A stretch of DNA of 64,000 nt from assembly GCA_016717225.1 (NCBI GenBank), contig JADKGB010000001.1, forward strand, positions 1-64,000, given 5' to 3'. Numbering within the stretch: position 1 is the stretch's first letter; every line of letters begins with the position of its first letter. Below are positions 57,194 to 64,000 of this stretch, one piece after another. A model generated the notes under the pieces. It saw only the letters and a list, made by a program, of their open reading frames with translations. It did not search any database and was not told where the DNA came from. This DNA is from Flavobacteriales bacterium. GTDB lineage: Bacteria > Bacteroidota > Bacteroidia > Flavobacteriales_F > PHOS-HE28. The position numbers and the translations under genes were made by a program.

Positions 57194-57283
57194 CGATCAT
57201 TCACAACGTCGGTCCTTTCATGTGATGTTGGGTTGAACAGCGCTTCTATCTTCGGCGTCGCTTGCCACTAGCAGGCATTCAGT

Positions 57284-58021
57284 TTGCGCACTGTGCTCGA
57301 TCGCCTGGTCATTATTCCCACTTATAACGAGCAGGAGAACATCCGTGAGATACTCGCGCATGTGTTCCGGTTGGAACCTGCATTCCATGTGCTCGTCGTT
57401 GACGACGGAAGTCCGGATGGCACAGCGGATACGGTGAAACAATTGCAAGGAGCGTACACCGATCGATTGCATCTTGTACAACGCACGGGAAAGCTTGGAT
57501 TAGGTACCGCGTACATAGCAGGTTTCCACTGGGCTTTGGAGCGCGGCTATCGCTTCATCTTTGAGATGGACGCGGATTTCAGTCATAACCCGGATGATCT
57601 GGTCCGGCTCTACAAGGCCTGCGCAAAAGAGGGTGTTGATATGACGGTTGGGTCGCGCTATGTCAAGGGCGGCGAGGTGCGCGACTGGGCGTGGAACCGG
57701 ATAATGCTCAGCTATTGTGCATCTCTGTATGTGCGTGCCATTCTGTGGCTCGGCGTTCGTGACACCACCGCTGGTTTCGTTTGCTATCGTGATCATGTGT
57801 TGCGCACGGTTGAACTGGACAAGATCCGGTTCGTTGGTTATGCGTTCCAGATCGAGATGAAATACAGAACGCTTCTTGCCGGTTATCGCATTGAAGAGGT
57901 ACCGATCACATTCATCGATCGTGTGAAAGGCACAAGCAAAATGAGCGCGAACATTTTCCGCGAGGCCGTGATAGGAGTGTTGAGAATGCGGTTCTCCGTG
58001 AAGCAATGCAAGGCTCGATGA
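57284..58021 (+). CDS. Polyprenol monophosphomannose synthase-like glycosyltransferase (GT2)
   Basis: The 245-residue GT2 enzyme resembles DPM1. It has VIIPTYNEQENI at the start, LVVDDGSPDGTAD (nucleotide-binding DDGS), EMDADFSHNPDDL (metal-binding DAD), VGSRYVKGG and TAGFVCYR. Downstream it has FQIEMKYRTLLAGYRIEEVPITFIDRVKGTSKM, the standard end of these enzymes. It transfers a sugar from a nucleotide donor to a polyprenyl phosphate at the membrane for surface glycan, lipoprotein or S-layer-type modification. No C-terminal membrane helices are present, as in the short DPM1 type. The start is a TTG; a GTG three codons on is equally possible. Its stop overlaps the dihydroorotase start. Confidence 0.92.
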   Translation: MRTVLDRLVIIPTYNEQENIREILAHVFRLEPAFHVLVVDDGSPDGTADTVKQLQGAYTDRLHLVQRTGKLGLGTAYIAGFHWALERGYRFIFEMDADFSHNPDDLVRLYKACAKEGVDMTVGSRYVKGGEVRDWAWNRIMLSYCASLYVRAILWLGVRDTTAGFVCYRDHVLRTVELDKIRFVGYAFQIEMKYRTLLAGYRIEEVPITFIDRVKGTSKMSANIFREAVIGVLRMRFSVKQCKAR

Positions 58022-59367
58022 AGCGGATGAACAACCATTGGCTGATCCGCAACGCACACGTGGTGAATGAAGGCCGCGTTTTCCAAGCCGATGTGCGCGT
58101 GAACGGTGGCTGGATCGAACGTATCGCTGAAGAAGGCATCGGGCGAGCCAACGGAGCCGTTGAAGTGGATGCCGAAGGCCTGCATCTGCTGCCGGGTTGC
58201 ATCGATGATCAAGTTCATTTTCGTGAACCCGGCCTCACGCACAAGGACGATATCGCGCACGGATCAGCTGCTTCTGTGGCCGGTGGCATTACCAGTTTCA
58301 TGGAGATGCCGAATACGATACCCAATGCGCTCACGCAGCGGTTGCTCGCGGACAAATACGAATTGGGTGCCGCGAAAAGTGTAGCGAATTATTCGTTCTT
58401 CATGGGCGTTGGCAACAACAATCTTGATGAAGTACTCCGAACGGACCCACGAACGGTGTGTGGATTGAAAGCCTTCCTGGGGAGCAGTACAGGTGATATG
58501 CTCGTCAATGATGAACGCACCTTGGATGCGCTCTTCCGGCAGGCCCACATGATCCTCGCGGTGCATGCCGAGGATGAACCCACGGTAAAGGCGAATACGG
58601 CTGCTGCTGTCGATCGATACGGCGAGAACATTCCGCTGGAAGAGCATCCGCTCATTCGGAGCGAGGAGGCGTGTTTCTTGAGCAGTAGTAGGGCAGTTGC
58701 ACGAGCCAAGGAGCACGGCACCAGATTACATGTTCTCCATATCAGCACCGCGCGCGAGTTGGGATTGTTCGATGCTGTTCCGCTGGAACGCAAGCTTATC
58801 ACGGCCGAAGCGTGCGTGCATCATCTCTGGTTCACGGATGCGGACTATGCGACAAAGGGCACGCGGATAAAATGGAATCCGGCAGTGAAAACAGTGGCTG
58901 ATCGTGAAGCCATTCGCAAAGCAGTGAACGACGGCCGTATCGATGTGGTAGCCACGGACCATGCACCGCATACGTTGGAAGAGAAGGCGATGCCGTACTT
59001 GAAATGTCCCAGCGGCGCACCCATGGTGCAACATTCATTGGTCGCTATGCTGGAACTCATGCACCAAGGTGTCTTTTCGTTGGAACAGGTGGTGGAGAAA
59101 ATGTGCCATGCGCCTGCACGACTTTTTCAAGTGGAGAACCGTGGCTATGTGCGAGAAGGCATGCACGCGGACCTTGTTCTCGTAAACCTCAACGCGGCTT
59201 GGACCGTTTCCCAGGAGGGCCTCGAGTACAAGTGCGGCTGGTCGCCCATGGAAGGCCAGCGCTTTCAGTCTCGAGTGATCCGCACATGGGTGAACGGACA
59301 GCTTGCCTATGACAATGGCCAAGTGCACCGTGATGTGCGTGGGATGCGGATGATGTTCAACAGATGA
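58018..59367 (+). CDS. pyrC: Dihydroorotase
   Basis: The enzyme cyclises carbamoyl-aspartate to dihydroorotate in de novo pyrimidine synthesis. The 449-residue length and motifs fit class I (PyrC/AllB-like) amidohydrolases. Present are CIDDQVHFREPGLTHKDD (HxR zinc site, where Val-His replaces the more usual Asp-x-His), GGITSFMEMPNT, LKAFLGSSTGD (Lys carboxylation region), HAEDE, LHVLHIST, and ATDHAPHTLEEK with the catalytic Asp. I chose the ATG that overlaps the preceding stop (ATGA). The next gene also starts at its stop by ATGA, so three genes are coupled. Allantoinase-type relatives cannot be fully excluded. Confidence 0.9.
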   Translation: MKRMNNHWLIRNAHVVNEGRVFQADVRVNGGWIERIAEEGIGRANGAVEVDAEGLHLLPGCIDDQVHFREPGLTHKDDIAHGSAASVAGGITSFMEMPNTIPNALTQRLLADKYELGAAKSVANYSFFMGVGNNNLDEVLRTDPRTVCGLKAFLGSSTGDMLVNDERTLDALFRQAHMILAVHAEDEPTVKANTAAAVDRYGENIPLEEHPLIRSEEACFLSSSRAVARAKEHGTRLHVLHISTARELGLFDAVPLERKLITAEACVHHLWFTDADYATKGTRIKWNPAVKTVADREAIRKAVNDGRIDVVATDHAPHTLEEKAMPYLKCPSGAPMVQHSLVAMLELMHQGVFSLEQVVEKMCHAPARLFQVENRGYVREGMHADLVLVNLNAAWTVSQEGLEYKCGWSPMEGQRFQSRVIRTWVNGQLAYDNGQVHRDVRGMRMMFNR

Positions 59368-59714
59368 AGCAAGCGCTGCGCGTTTTGGCTATACTGGTCT
59401 TGGCATCCTGTTCGAGGCCACAACCAGAGCCTGCTGGCTTGTTGCCACGTGAGAAATTCAAAAGCACTTTGCTCGGGTCGCAATTGATCGAGGCGCGCTT
59501 GAACCACGAAATGGTCAACGACAAACGACTGGATATGCCCGTGCGCGAGTATTACGCCGAGTTGTTCAAGGCCGAAGGCGTTTCGGAGCAAGCGTTCAAG
59601 ACCACCTTTCAGTGGTATGTCGAGCACCCCGCCGACTTGAAAGTGATCTATGAAGAGATCCTGGTGGAACTGCAGAAACGAGCCGATAAGCCGGTTGCGG
59701 CTACCGCTCACTGA
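59364..59714 (+). CDS. DUF4296 domain lipoprotein
   Basis: The 116-residue protein has a lipoprotein signal (MKQALRVLAILVLASC), with Cys 16 as lipidation site. The body matches the DUF4296 pattern: LLPREKFKSTLLGSQLIEA, DMPVREYYAELFKAEGVSEQAFKTT, then VEHPADLKVIYEEILVEL. The family occurs in Bacteroidota, often immediately after dihydroorotase, as here, but its function is unknown. It overlaps the pyrC stop (ATGA). Its own stop overlaps the convergent epimerase gene by 7 bases in the sequence TCACTGA. Confidence 0.9.
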   Translation: MKQALRVLAILVLASCSRPQPEPAGLLPREKFKSTLLGSQLIEARLNHEMVNDKRLDMPVREYYAELFKAEGVSEQAFKTTFQWYVEHPADLKVIYEEILVELQKRADKPVAATAH

Positions 59715-60730
59715 GCCTTCAGGAACCGGGCTACGTTCTGTACGGCTTCTTCCACATTCCTGAAGTTCATAGCAAGCAGGTTCCTGGCCCGCGATCCATC
59801 GTAGTTGCGCGTTCGTGATGCGGTGCGAGCGGAGATCTTCGTGATCATCGGTCGGCCACCGAAGAGCGTACGCGCAGCTTCCGCGCGCCAGGCAAGTTCG
59901 AGCATCCAAGGGGGTAGTTCGGAAACAGGTGAAGACTTTCCGAACGCGTTCGCTACTGTGCCGAAGAGCTTCTTGTACGTGAGGTTCTCTCCGATCACCA
60001 AGTACCGTTCACCGCATGATCCCTCATCCATCAACCGGACCATCGCTGTGGCCACATCGCGCGCATCCACGATCGCGTTGCTGCCACGCGGAAAAAAGCG
60101 CGAGCCATTGCGCATACGGTCAATGATCGTCATGCTACTTCGCCCATTGGCACCAGGACCGATCACCACGCATGGGTTCACCATCACCGCATGCAAACCT
60201 TCGGCGATGCCGCGTTGCACTTCCATCTCCGCTTCGTGTTTGCTCACCGCATAGGGAGATGCGTTCTTGCCGCTCACGAAAGGCACATCCTCGTTTACCC
60301 CGGCCTCTGAACCGGGGTTGGGTGATCCATCGATCCTCGCCCCGATGGTGGCGGTACTGCTCACATGGCACAAACGCTGGACACCATTCGCCAGCATGGC
60401 ATTCACCACGTTCGCTGTACCACTGATGTTGTTACGGAACATCGCTTCTCTATCACGCGCGTCGAAGGAGACCAAGGCAGCGCAATGGAAGACACGCTCG
60501 ATACCCGACATGGCCTCGCTCAACGCATCGGGGTCGAGCAGGTCGCCCTCCACCCACTGGATGCGATCGAAGCGCGCATCCCCATCAGCGTGGTAGTGCC
60601 TCAGGATCCTGCGCACCAGGTCACGATCACTGGTTGACCTATGGATCGCGCGAACGCTCCCATCCCGAGCGAGCAGCTCGTTCAGAACATGAGCGCCTAC
60701 GATACCTGTGCCACCGGTTACCAGATCCAT
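59708..60730 (-). CDS. NAD-dependent epimerase/dehydratase (extended SDR) family protein
   Basis: The product has 340 residues. It has an N-terminal TGGTGIVGAHVLNELL nucleotide-binding motif (GxxGxxG) and VEGDLLDPDAL. CHVSSTATIG with the YAVSKHEAE catalytic Tyr-x3-Lys follows, and then NPCVVIGPG. It resembles the dihydroflavonol-4-reductase/3-beta-hydroxysteroid branch that in bacteria acts on sugars, lipids or small ketones. The substrate is not assigned. Its start (GTG/ATG-type MDLVTGGTG) is divergent from tyrS across about 100 bases. Confidence 0.88.
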   Translation of the reverse strand: MDLVTGGTGIVGAHVLNELLARDGSVRAIHRSTSDRDLVRRILRHYHADGDARFDRIQWVEGDLLDPDALSEAMSGIERVFHCAALVSFDARDREAMFRNNISGTANVVNAMLANGVQRLCHVSSTATIGARIDGSPNPGSEAGVNEDVPFVSGKNASPYAVSKHEAEMEVQRGIAEGLHAVMVNPCVVIGPGANGRSSMTIIDRMRNGSRFFPRGSNAIVDARDVATAMVRLMDEGSCGERYLVIGENLTYKKLFGTVANAFGKSSPVSELPPWMLELAWRAEAARTLFGGRPMITKISARTASRTRNYDGSRARNLLAMNFRNVEEAVQNVARFLKAQ

Positions 60731-60829
60731 TTTGCTCTGCCTCGCCTATGCTTCGGCAGTGGGGTGCGAAGATGCGTTGTACGCGCGAGGTGAATGCTGC
60801 CCGATATCTTCGCCGCCATTCATATTGAC

Positions 60830-62365
60830 ATGAGCCTTGTTCGAGACCACGTAGAAGAATTGCGCTGGCGCGGCCTGTTGCACGATAGCATGCCCGGTAC
60901 GCGGGAGTTCCTGAACCAAGGACCGGCCAGTGGTTATATCGGCTTCGATCCAACAGCGGACAGCCTGCATGTGGGCAATTTGGTGCAGATCATGATGCTC
61001 ACGCACTTCCAGCAAAGTGGCCACAAGCCCATCGCGTTGGTCGGCGGCGCTACAGGCATGGTGGGTGATCCCAGCGGAAAAAGTACCGAGCGGAATTTGC
61101 TGGATGAGGACGCGCTACGACACAACCAGGAATGTGTGGGGAAGCAGCTGGCGCTCTTTATCGATTTCGATTCAAAGACCCGGCCCGCCGAGATGGTCAA
61201 CAACTACGATTGGTTCAAGGATATGGGCTTCCTGCGCTTCATCCGCGAGGTGGGCAAGCACATTCCGGTGAATTATATGCTCGCGAAGGACAGTGTGAAG
61301 AACAGAATGGAGTCGGGCATCTCGTTCACCGAATTCACCTACCAATTGGTGCAGGGCTACGACTATTACTGGCTGTACAAGAACAAAGGCTGCAAATTGC
61401 AAATGGGCGGCAGCGACCAGTGGGGCAACATTACCACAGGCACGGAATTGATCCGTCGTATGGATGGGGGCGAGGCCTACGCCATCACAACACCGTTGCT
61501 CACCAAGGCGGATGGATCGAAGTTCGGCAAGAGCGATCCCGGTTCGGGGACCGGGAAGACAGGTAACATCTGGTTGGATGCAGCGCGCACATCGCCGTAC
61601 AAATTCTACCAGTTCTGGTTGAATGCCACCGATCTGGACGCGGAACGGTTCACGCACATTTTCACCACGTGGACACGGGAGGAGATCGAAGCGCGTGTGA
61701 TCGAGCATCGCGCGAAACCGGGCACATTGCAGAAGCTCTTTGCTGCCGACATCACCCGTCGCACGCACGGCGAAACTGAGCTGACGAACGCGATCGAAGC
61801 CAGCAACGTGCTCTTCGGCAACGCCACCACCGAAGCGCTTTCGCGGCTGAAGGCGGAACAGTTGCTCGATATTTTTGACGGTGTACCGCAGGCGGAGATC
61901 CAACGGGACATGCTTGCCGGTGGTGTACCGATCATTGATCTGCTCTGTGACCGCACTGGTTTTTTACCATCCAAGGGCGAAGCGAAACGCGCTCTGAAAG
62001 AAGGTAGTATCAGCGTGAACAAGAGCAAGTGTGGTGAAGACCGTGTTGTGAATAGCGAAGACCTTCTCAGCGGGCGGTTCATCCTGTTGCAGCGAGGCAA
62101 GAAGAACTACTTCCTGGTGAAGGTCGTTCCTTTTCACTCCACCAACAAATTGCACCCCCGCACATCGCTGTTATCAAATCGTCCGAGCACTTCGAAAGAA
62201 CCGTCGGCATATTGGCGCCCTAGATCCTGGGTGCTGATGAACGGGCAACTCGCGACATTGCATAGGTCGATCACATCGATGCCACCGGTGCGGCCTTCGT
62301 CCACGGATGAGAAGGGGTCGTTCACTTCACGGATCCGAATACGCATCCACGGTGGGCATCGGTAG
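60830..62365 (+). CDS. tyrS: Tyrosyl-tRNA synthetase, with an unusual C-terminal extension
   Basis: The enzyme charges tRNA(Tyr) with tyrosine. The class I HIGH-type motif is seen as [12 protein letters not shown], followed by [28 protein letters not shown] is in the middle and KFGKSDPGS is the KMSKS-type loop. The C-terminal S4 RNA-binding domain ([20 protein letters not shown]) ends with [14 protein letters not shown]. That is the usual end, about 430 residues. Here the frame runs on for about 79 more residues ([15 protein letters not shown] onward) that have no family match and lie antisense to the next gene over 232 bases. The normal stop appears to have been lost. I chose ATG 60830, giving [11 protein letters not shown]. 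Confidence 0.93.
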   Translation: MSLVRDHVEELRWRGLLHDSMPGTREFLNQGPASGYIGFDPTADSLHVGNLVQIMMLTHFQQSGHKPIALVGGATGMVGDPSGKSTERNLLDEDALRHNQECVGKQLALFIDFDSKTRPAEMVNNYDWFKDMGFLRFIREVGKHIPVNYMLAKDSVKNRMESGISFTEFTYQLVQGYDYYWLYKNKGCKLQMGGSDQWGNITTGTELIRRMDGGEAYAITTPLLTKADGSKFGKSDPGSGTGKTGNIWLDAARTSPYKFYQFWLNATDLDAERFTHIFTTWTREEIEARVIEHRAKPGTLQKLFAADITRRTHGETELTNAIEASNVLFGNATTEALSRLKAEQLLDIFDGVPQAEIQRDMLAGGVPIIDLLCDRTGFLPSKGEAKRALKEGSISVNKSKCGEDRVVNSEDLLSGRFILLQRGKKNYFLVKVVPFHSTNKLHPRTSLLSNRPSTSKEPSAYWRPRSWVLMNGQLATLHRSITSMPPVRPSSTDEKGSFTSRIRIRIHGGHR

Positions 62366-63138
62366 AGCCCATCGCCTTGCGACCACGCTTGCGAAAGCAG
62401 TTCGGTCATGCCGTATTCGCTGTGGATGGAGGTTGCACTGAAGGCGGTTTTCAAGATCCGATGCAAGTCTTCGCGGACGATCTCCGGGCGCCTTCCTTTC
62501 ATGCCGCCGGTCTCCATGATCACCGTGTGCTCCAGCGGCATCGGGAACTGTTCGGCGAGATCCAGCAAAGCGAAAGTGACGCCCAAGAGCAAGGTGGGCT
62601 TTCGTTCCGCTTCGCTTTGCCGAAGGATTTCAGCGAGCTGTCCGTATTGGTTGAGATAGGTGCCACTGAGCGGGTCGCCGGTAGCCCCGATCATCTTTTG
62701 AGCCATGTACACCAACGAACTACCGGGTCGTTCCAAATAAGCTGGAAGTAGAGCGAGCACACGCCAACGGGACAAGTCGCCGTAGGTTGCCCTGAACGAC
62801 GTCATGAACGAGCGCTCGTACAGGGATGGCCAAGGAACATAATGCGTGCTGGTTACAGCGGCGGTGGTTCCGCTACTGGTAAAAACGACCGCTGGATCAC
62901 ATCCATCGAGAAGCACACGATGGTTCCGAAAGAAACCGATGGGCATGAACGGGACCGCTTCCACAGAGCGAACCGAAGCCGGATCTATTGAACGCGCATT
63001 CAGGAATCCCCGGTAAACCGGATTTTTCTCCGCGTGCAGGTAGAATAGACGGAGTGCCGCCGCGTTGAAGTCCTCAGGGCCGTTGATCGTGAACGGCTGC
63101 TCCAGAAAACCAGGGTCGAACGATGTGGCGTTGGGCAC
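62134..63138 (-). CDS. LuxE/PaaK-like acyl-protein synthetase (acyl-adenylating) family protein
   Basis: This is a member of the adenylate-forming superfamily. [19 protein letters not shown] is the phosphate-binding loop, [11 protein letters not shown] the central acyl-protein-synthetase signature, [14 protein letters not shown] the A5-type motif, and [19 protein letters not shown] the final hinge region. LuxE enzymes activate fatty acids as acyl-AMP and transfer them to a reductase or carrier protein. The substrate here is unknown. I chose the GTG giving [10 protein letters not shown]; a GTG 21 codons earlier would overlap the divergent lipoprotein gene. The 3' end lies opposite the extended tyrS end. 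Confidence 0.85.
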   Translation of the reverse strand: MPNATSFDPGFLEQPFTINGPEDFNAAALRLFYLHAEKNPVYRGFLNARSIDPASVRSVEAVPFMPIGFFRNHRVLLDGCDPAVVFTSSGTTAAVTSTHYVPWPSLYERSFMTSFRATYGDLSRWRVLALLPAYLERPGSSLVYMAQKMIGATGDPLSGTYLNQYGQLAEILRQSEAERKPTLLLGVTFALLDLAEQFPMPLEHTVIMETGGMKGRRPEIVREDLHRILKTAFSATSIHSEYGMTELLSQAWSQGDGLYRCPPWMRIRIREVNDPFSSVDEGRTGGIDVIDLCNVASCPFISTQDLGRQYADGSFEVLGRFDNSDVRGCNLLVE

Positions 63139-63161
63139 GCGGTCAATTACATTTGAGGACG

Positions 63162-63665
63162 ATGAACAACGCTTGGTCGCGGATGGCAAAATTAGTAGCA
63201 CTCTTGGCGGTGCTGGTTTTGCTGCTGGCTGGTTGCTTGAAGACGAAGGACCTTCCGGTTGAGCCGAGCATCGCTATCAAGAGTGTAGAGCAAGTGACAG
63301 ACACGCTGATCCTGACCATCAGCTTCACGGATGGTGACGGAGATATCGGATTGGCTGAGGATCAGGTGGAGCCGCCTTTCAATGTGGGTTCCTACTATTA
63401 CAACAACTTGTTCTACGATCCCGAATGGTTGGTGAACGGGGTTTGGACAACGTTGGACCAACCTGCCTATTACCGAGTAAAGGTGATCACGCCGGAAGGG
63501 CAGAACAAGGCGTTGGACGGCGAGATCGCGATCACATTAGCAGCCTCCTTTTTCCCCTTGCCGCCGGTTGTTGCGGGGGATACCATTCGATTCAAGGTGA
63601 AGTTGGTGGATCGTGCATTGCATGAAAGCAATGTGGCAACGACCTCGGCGATCATCGTTCAATGA
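63162..63665 (+). CDS. Lipoprotein of unknown function
   Basis: The 167-residue protein has a lipoprotein signal. A basic segment and hydrophobic helix end LLLAGC, so the Cys near residue 25 is lipidated. The mature part is a predicted beta domain containing an acidic loop (SFTDGDGDIGLAEDQ) like a calcium-binding turn, followed by YYYNNLFYDPEW. It is a common layout for small Bacteroidota lipoproteins, but no function is known. GAGGA eight bases before the ATG supports the chosen start; an ATG seven codons later is possible. Confidence 0.75.
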   Translation: MNNAWSRMAKLVALLAVLVLLLAGCLKTKDLPVEPSIAIKSVEQVTDTLILTISFTDGDGDIGLAEDQVEPPFNVGSYYYNNLFYDPEWLVNGVWTTLDQPAYYRVKVITPEGQNKALDGEIAITLAASFFPLPPVVAGDTIRFKVKLVDRALHESNVATTSAIIVQ

Positions 63666-63677
63666 CCTGAGGGAGCC

Positions 63678-64000
63678 GTGCCGAACGACCGGTCATTCGA
63701 CCCCATAACACCCCGAAAAGCGGGGCGCATCACGGCCACGTTCGTTGCGGTCTTTACAGGCGCGATCGCGTTGTTCTTGGAGGTCGGGCCAGTGAATGTC
63801 CCTGGAGCATGGAGCGCATTGGTGATCGGGGTATTTGCGTTCATGGCAACCTATATCGCGGTAACGGCGGCGTTGGATCGTTATATCAATGCGCGGTTAC
63901 GTCTGCTGTTCCGCATGGTACACGACCTGAGGACCGGAAGCGGGCACACAGAAGAGTTGGAAGCGGATTCCGTAGGGCAGGTGCAGAAGACATTGGAAGT
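63678..64000 (+). CDS. Sensor histidine kinase, N-terminal fragment (runs off the window)
   Basis: A GTG with GAGG eight bases upstream, 12 bases after the lipoprotein stop, opens a frame of about 107 residues that is still open at base 64000. It has a cytoplasmic basic start (RSFDPITPRKAGRITATF), then two membrane helices (FVAVFTGAIALFLEVG and ALVIGVFAFMATYIAVTAA). A helix of the type seen at the start of PhoR-like Bacteroidota kinases follows (YINARLRLLFRMVHDLRTG). The HAMP/HisKA/HATPase part would lie outside the window, so the assignment rests on this layout. Confidence 0.65.
   Translation, partial: MPNDRSFDPITPRKAGRITATFVAVFTGAIALFLEVGPVNVPGAWSALVIGVFAFMATYIAVTAALDRYINARLRLLFRMVHDLRTGSGHTEELEADSVGQVQKTLE

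Noticed and set aside
1..64000. Horizontally acquired island, prophage or insertion sequence
   Set aside because: I see no integrase, transposase, phage structural gene, flanking tRNA or clear change in base composition.

Overview
ORGANISM. This is chromosomal DNA of a Bacteroidota bacterium, most likely a Flavobacteriales-type gliding or surface-attached organism. The evidence is a PorP/SprF protein, a PorE-like OmpA protein, at least eight secreted proteins ending in type IX secretion (T9SS) sorting domains of the NP...G(x)Y type or the gliding-motility-associated C-terminal type, a DUF4296 lipoprotein, a DUF983 protein, a TonB receptor with a CarboxypepD_reg-like N-terminus, and weak Shine-Dalgarno sequences. 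Base composition looks even along the window, and I see no phage, insertion sequence, tRNA, rRNA or CRISPR array. LAYOUT. 1-3772 (+): a tightly overlapping operon of an RND/MMPL-type exporter (5' end outside the window), rfbA and a polyprenyl synthase. 3766-9519 (-): an OmpA/TPR-like protein, a TIGR01777 epimerase, a T9SS protein that is a short relative of the second giant adhesin, and a secreted unknown. 9675-20192 (+): a small unknown, the 2-oxoglutarate dehydrogenase genes sucA-sucB, T9SS proteins, GNAT, a CFA-synthase-like methyltransferase, DUF983, a decayed Fn3/T9SS relic, a CHAP-like peptidase, a duplicated-domain unknown and a GEVED protein. 20603-36238 (+): a giant adhesin of about 4120 aa with 41 Cys-paired repeats, directly followed by porP/sprF and a porE-like gene and closed by a strong terminator. 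36439-37461: a CDF cation transporter. 37704-47080: mostly secreted proteins on both strands (OB-fold, S1/P1 nuclease, endonuclease/exonuclease/phosphatase, OB plus phospholipase-D nuclease, TonB receptor, lamin-tail protein) that together look like an extracellular nucleic-acid degradation and uptake locus. 47368-57193 (+): a second giant repeat adhesin, broken by three small indels inside its repeat array. 57284-59714 (+): a DPM1-like glycosyltransferase, dihydroorotase and a DUF4296 lipoprotein. 59708-64000: an SDR epimerase, tyrS, a LuxE-like acyl-protein synthetase, a lipoprotein and the start of a sensor histidine kinase. HOW IT FITS TOGETHER. The strongest theme is T9SS-dependent cell-surface display. 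Two giant adhesins and one short paralogue share a Cys-rich N-terminal module, and one adhesin sits with machinery genes (PorP/SprF, PorE-like) that probably handle or anchor it. The second theme is secreted nucleases beside a TonB receptor. Other notable items are a pair of related palindromic intergenic elements, a tyrS gene that has lost its usual stop, and several frameshifts, some of which may be assembly errors. Start codons were chosen by reading and may be off by a few codons.
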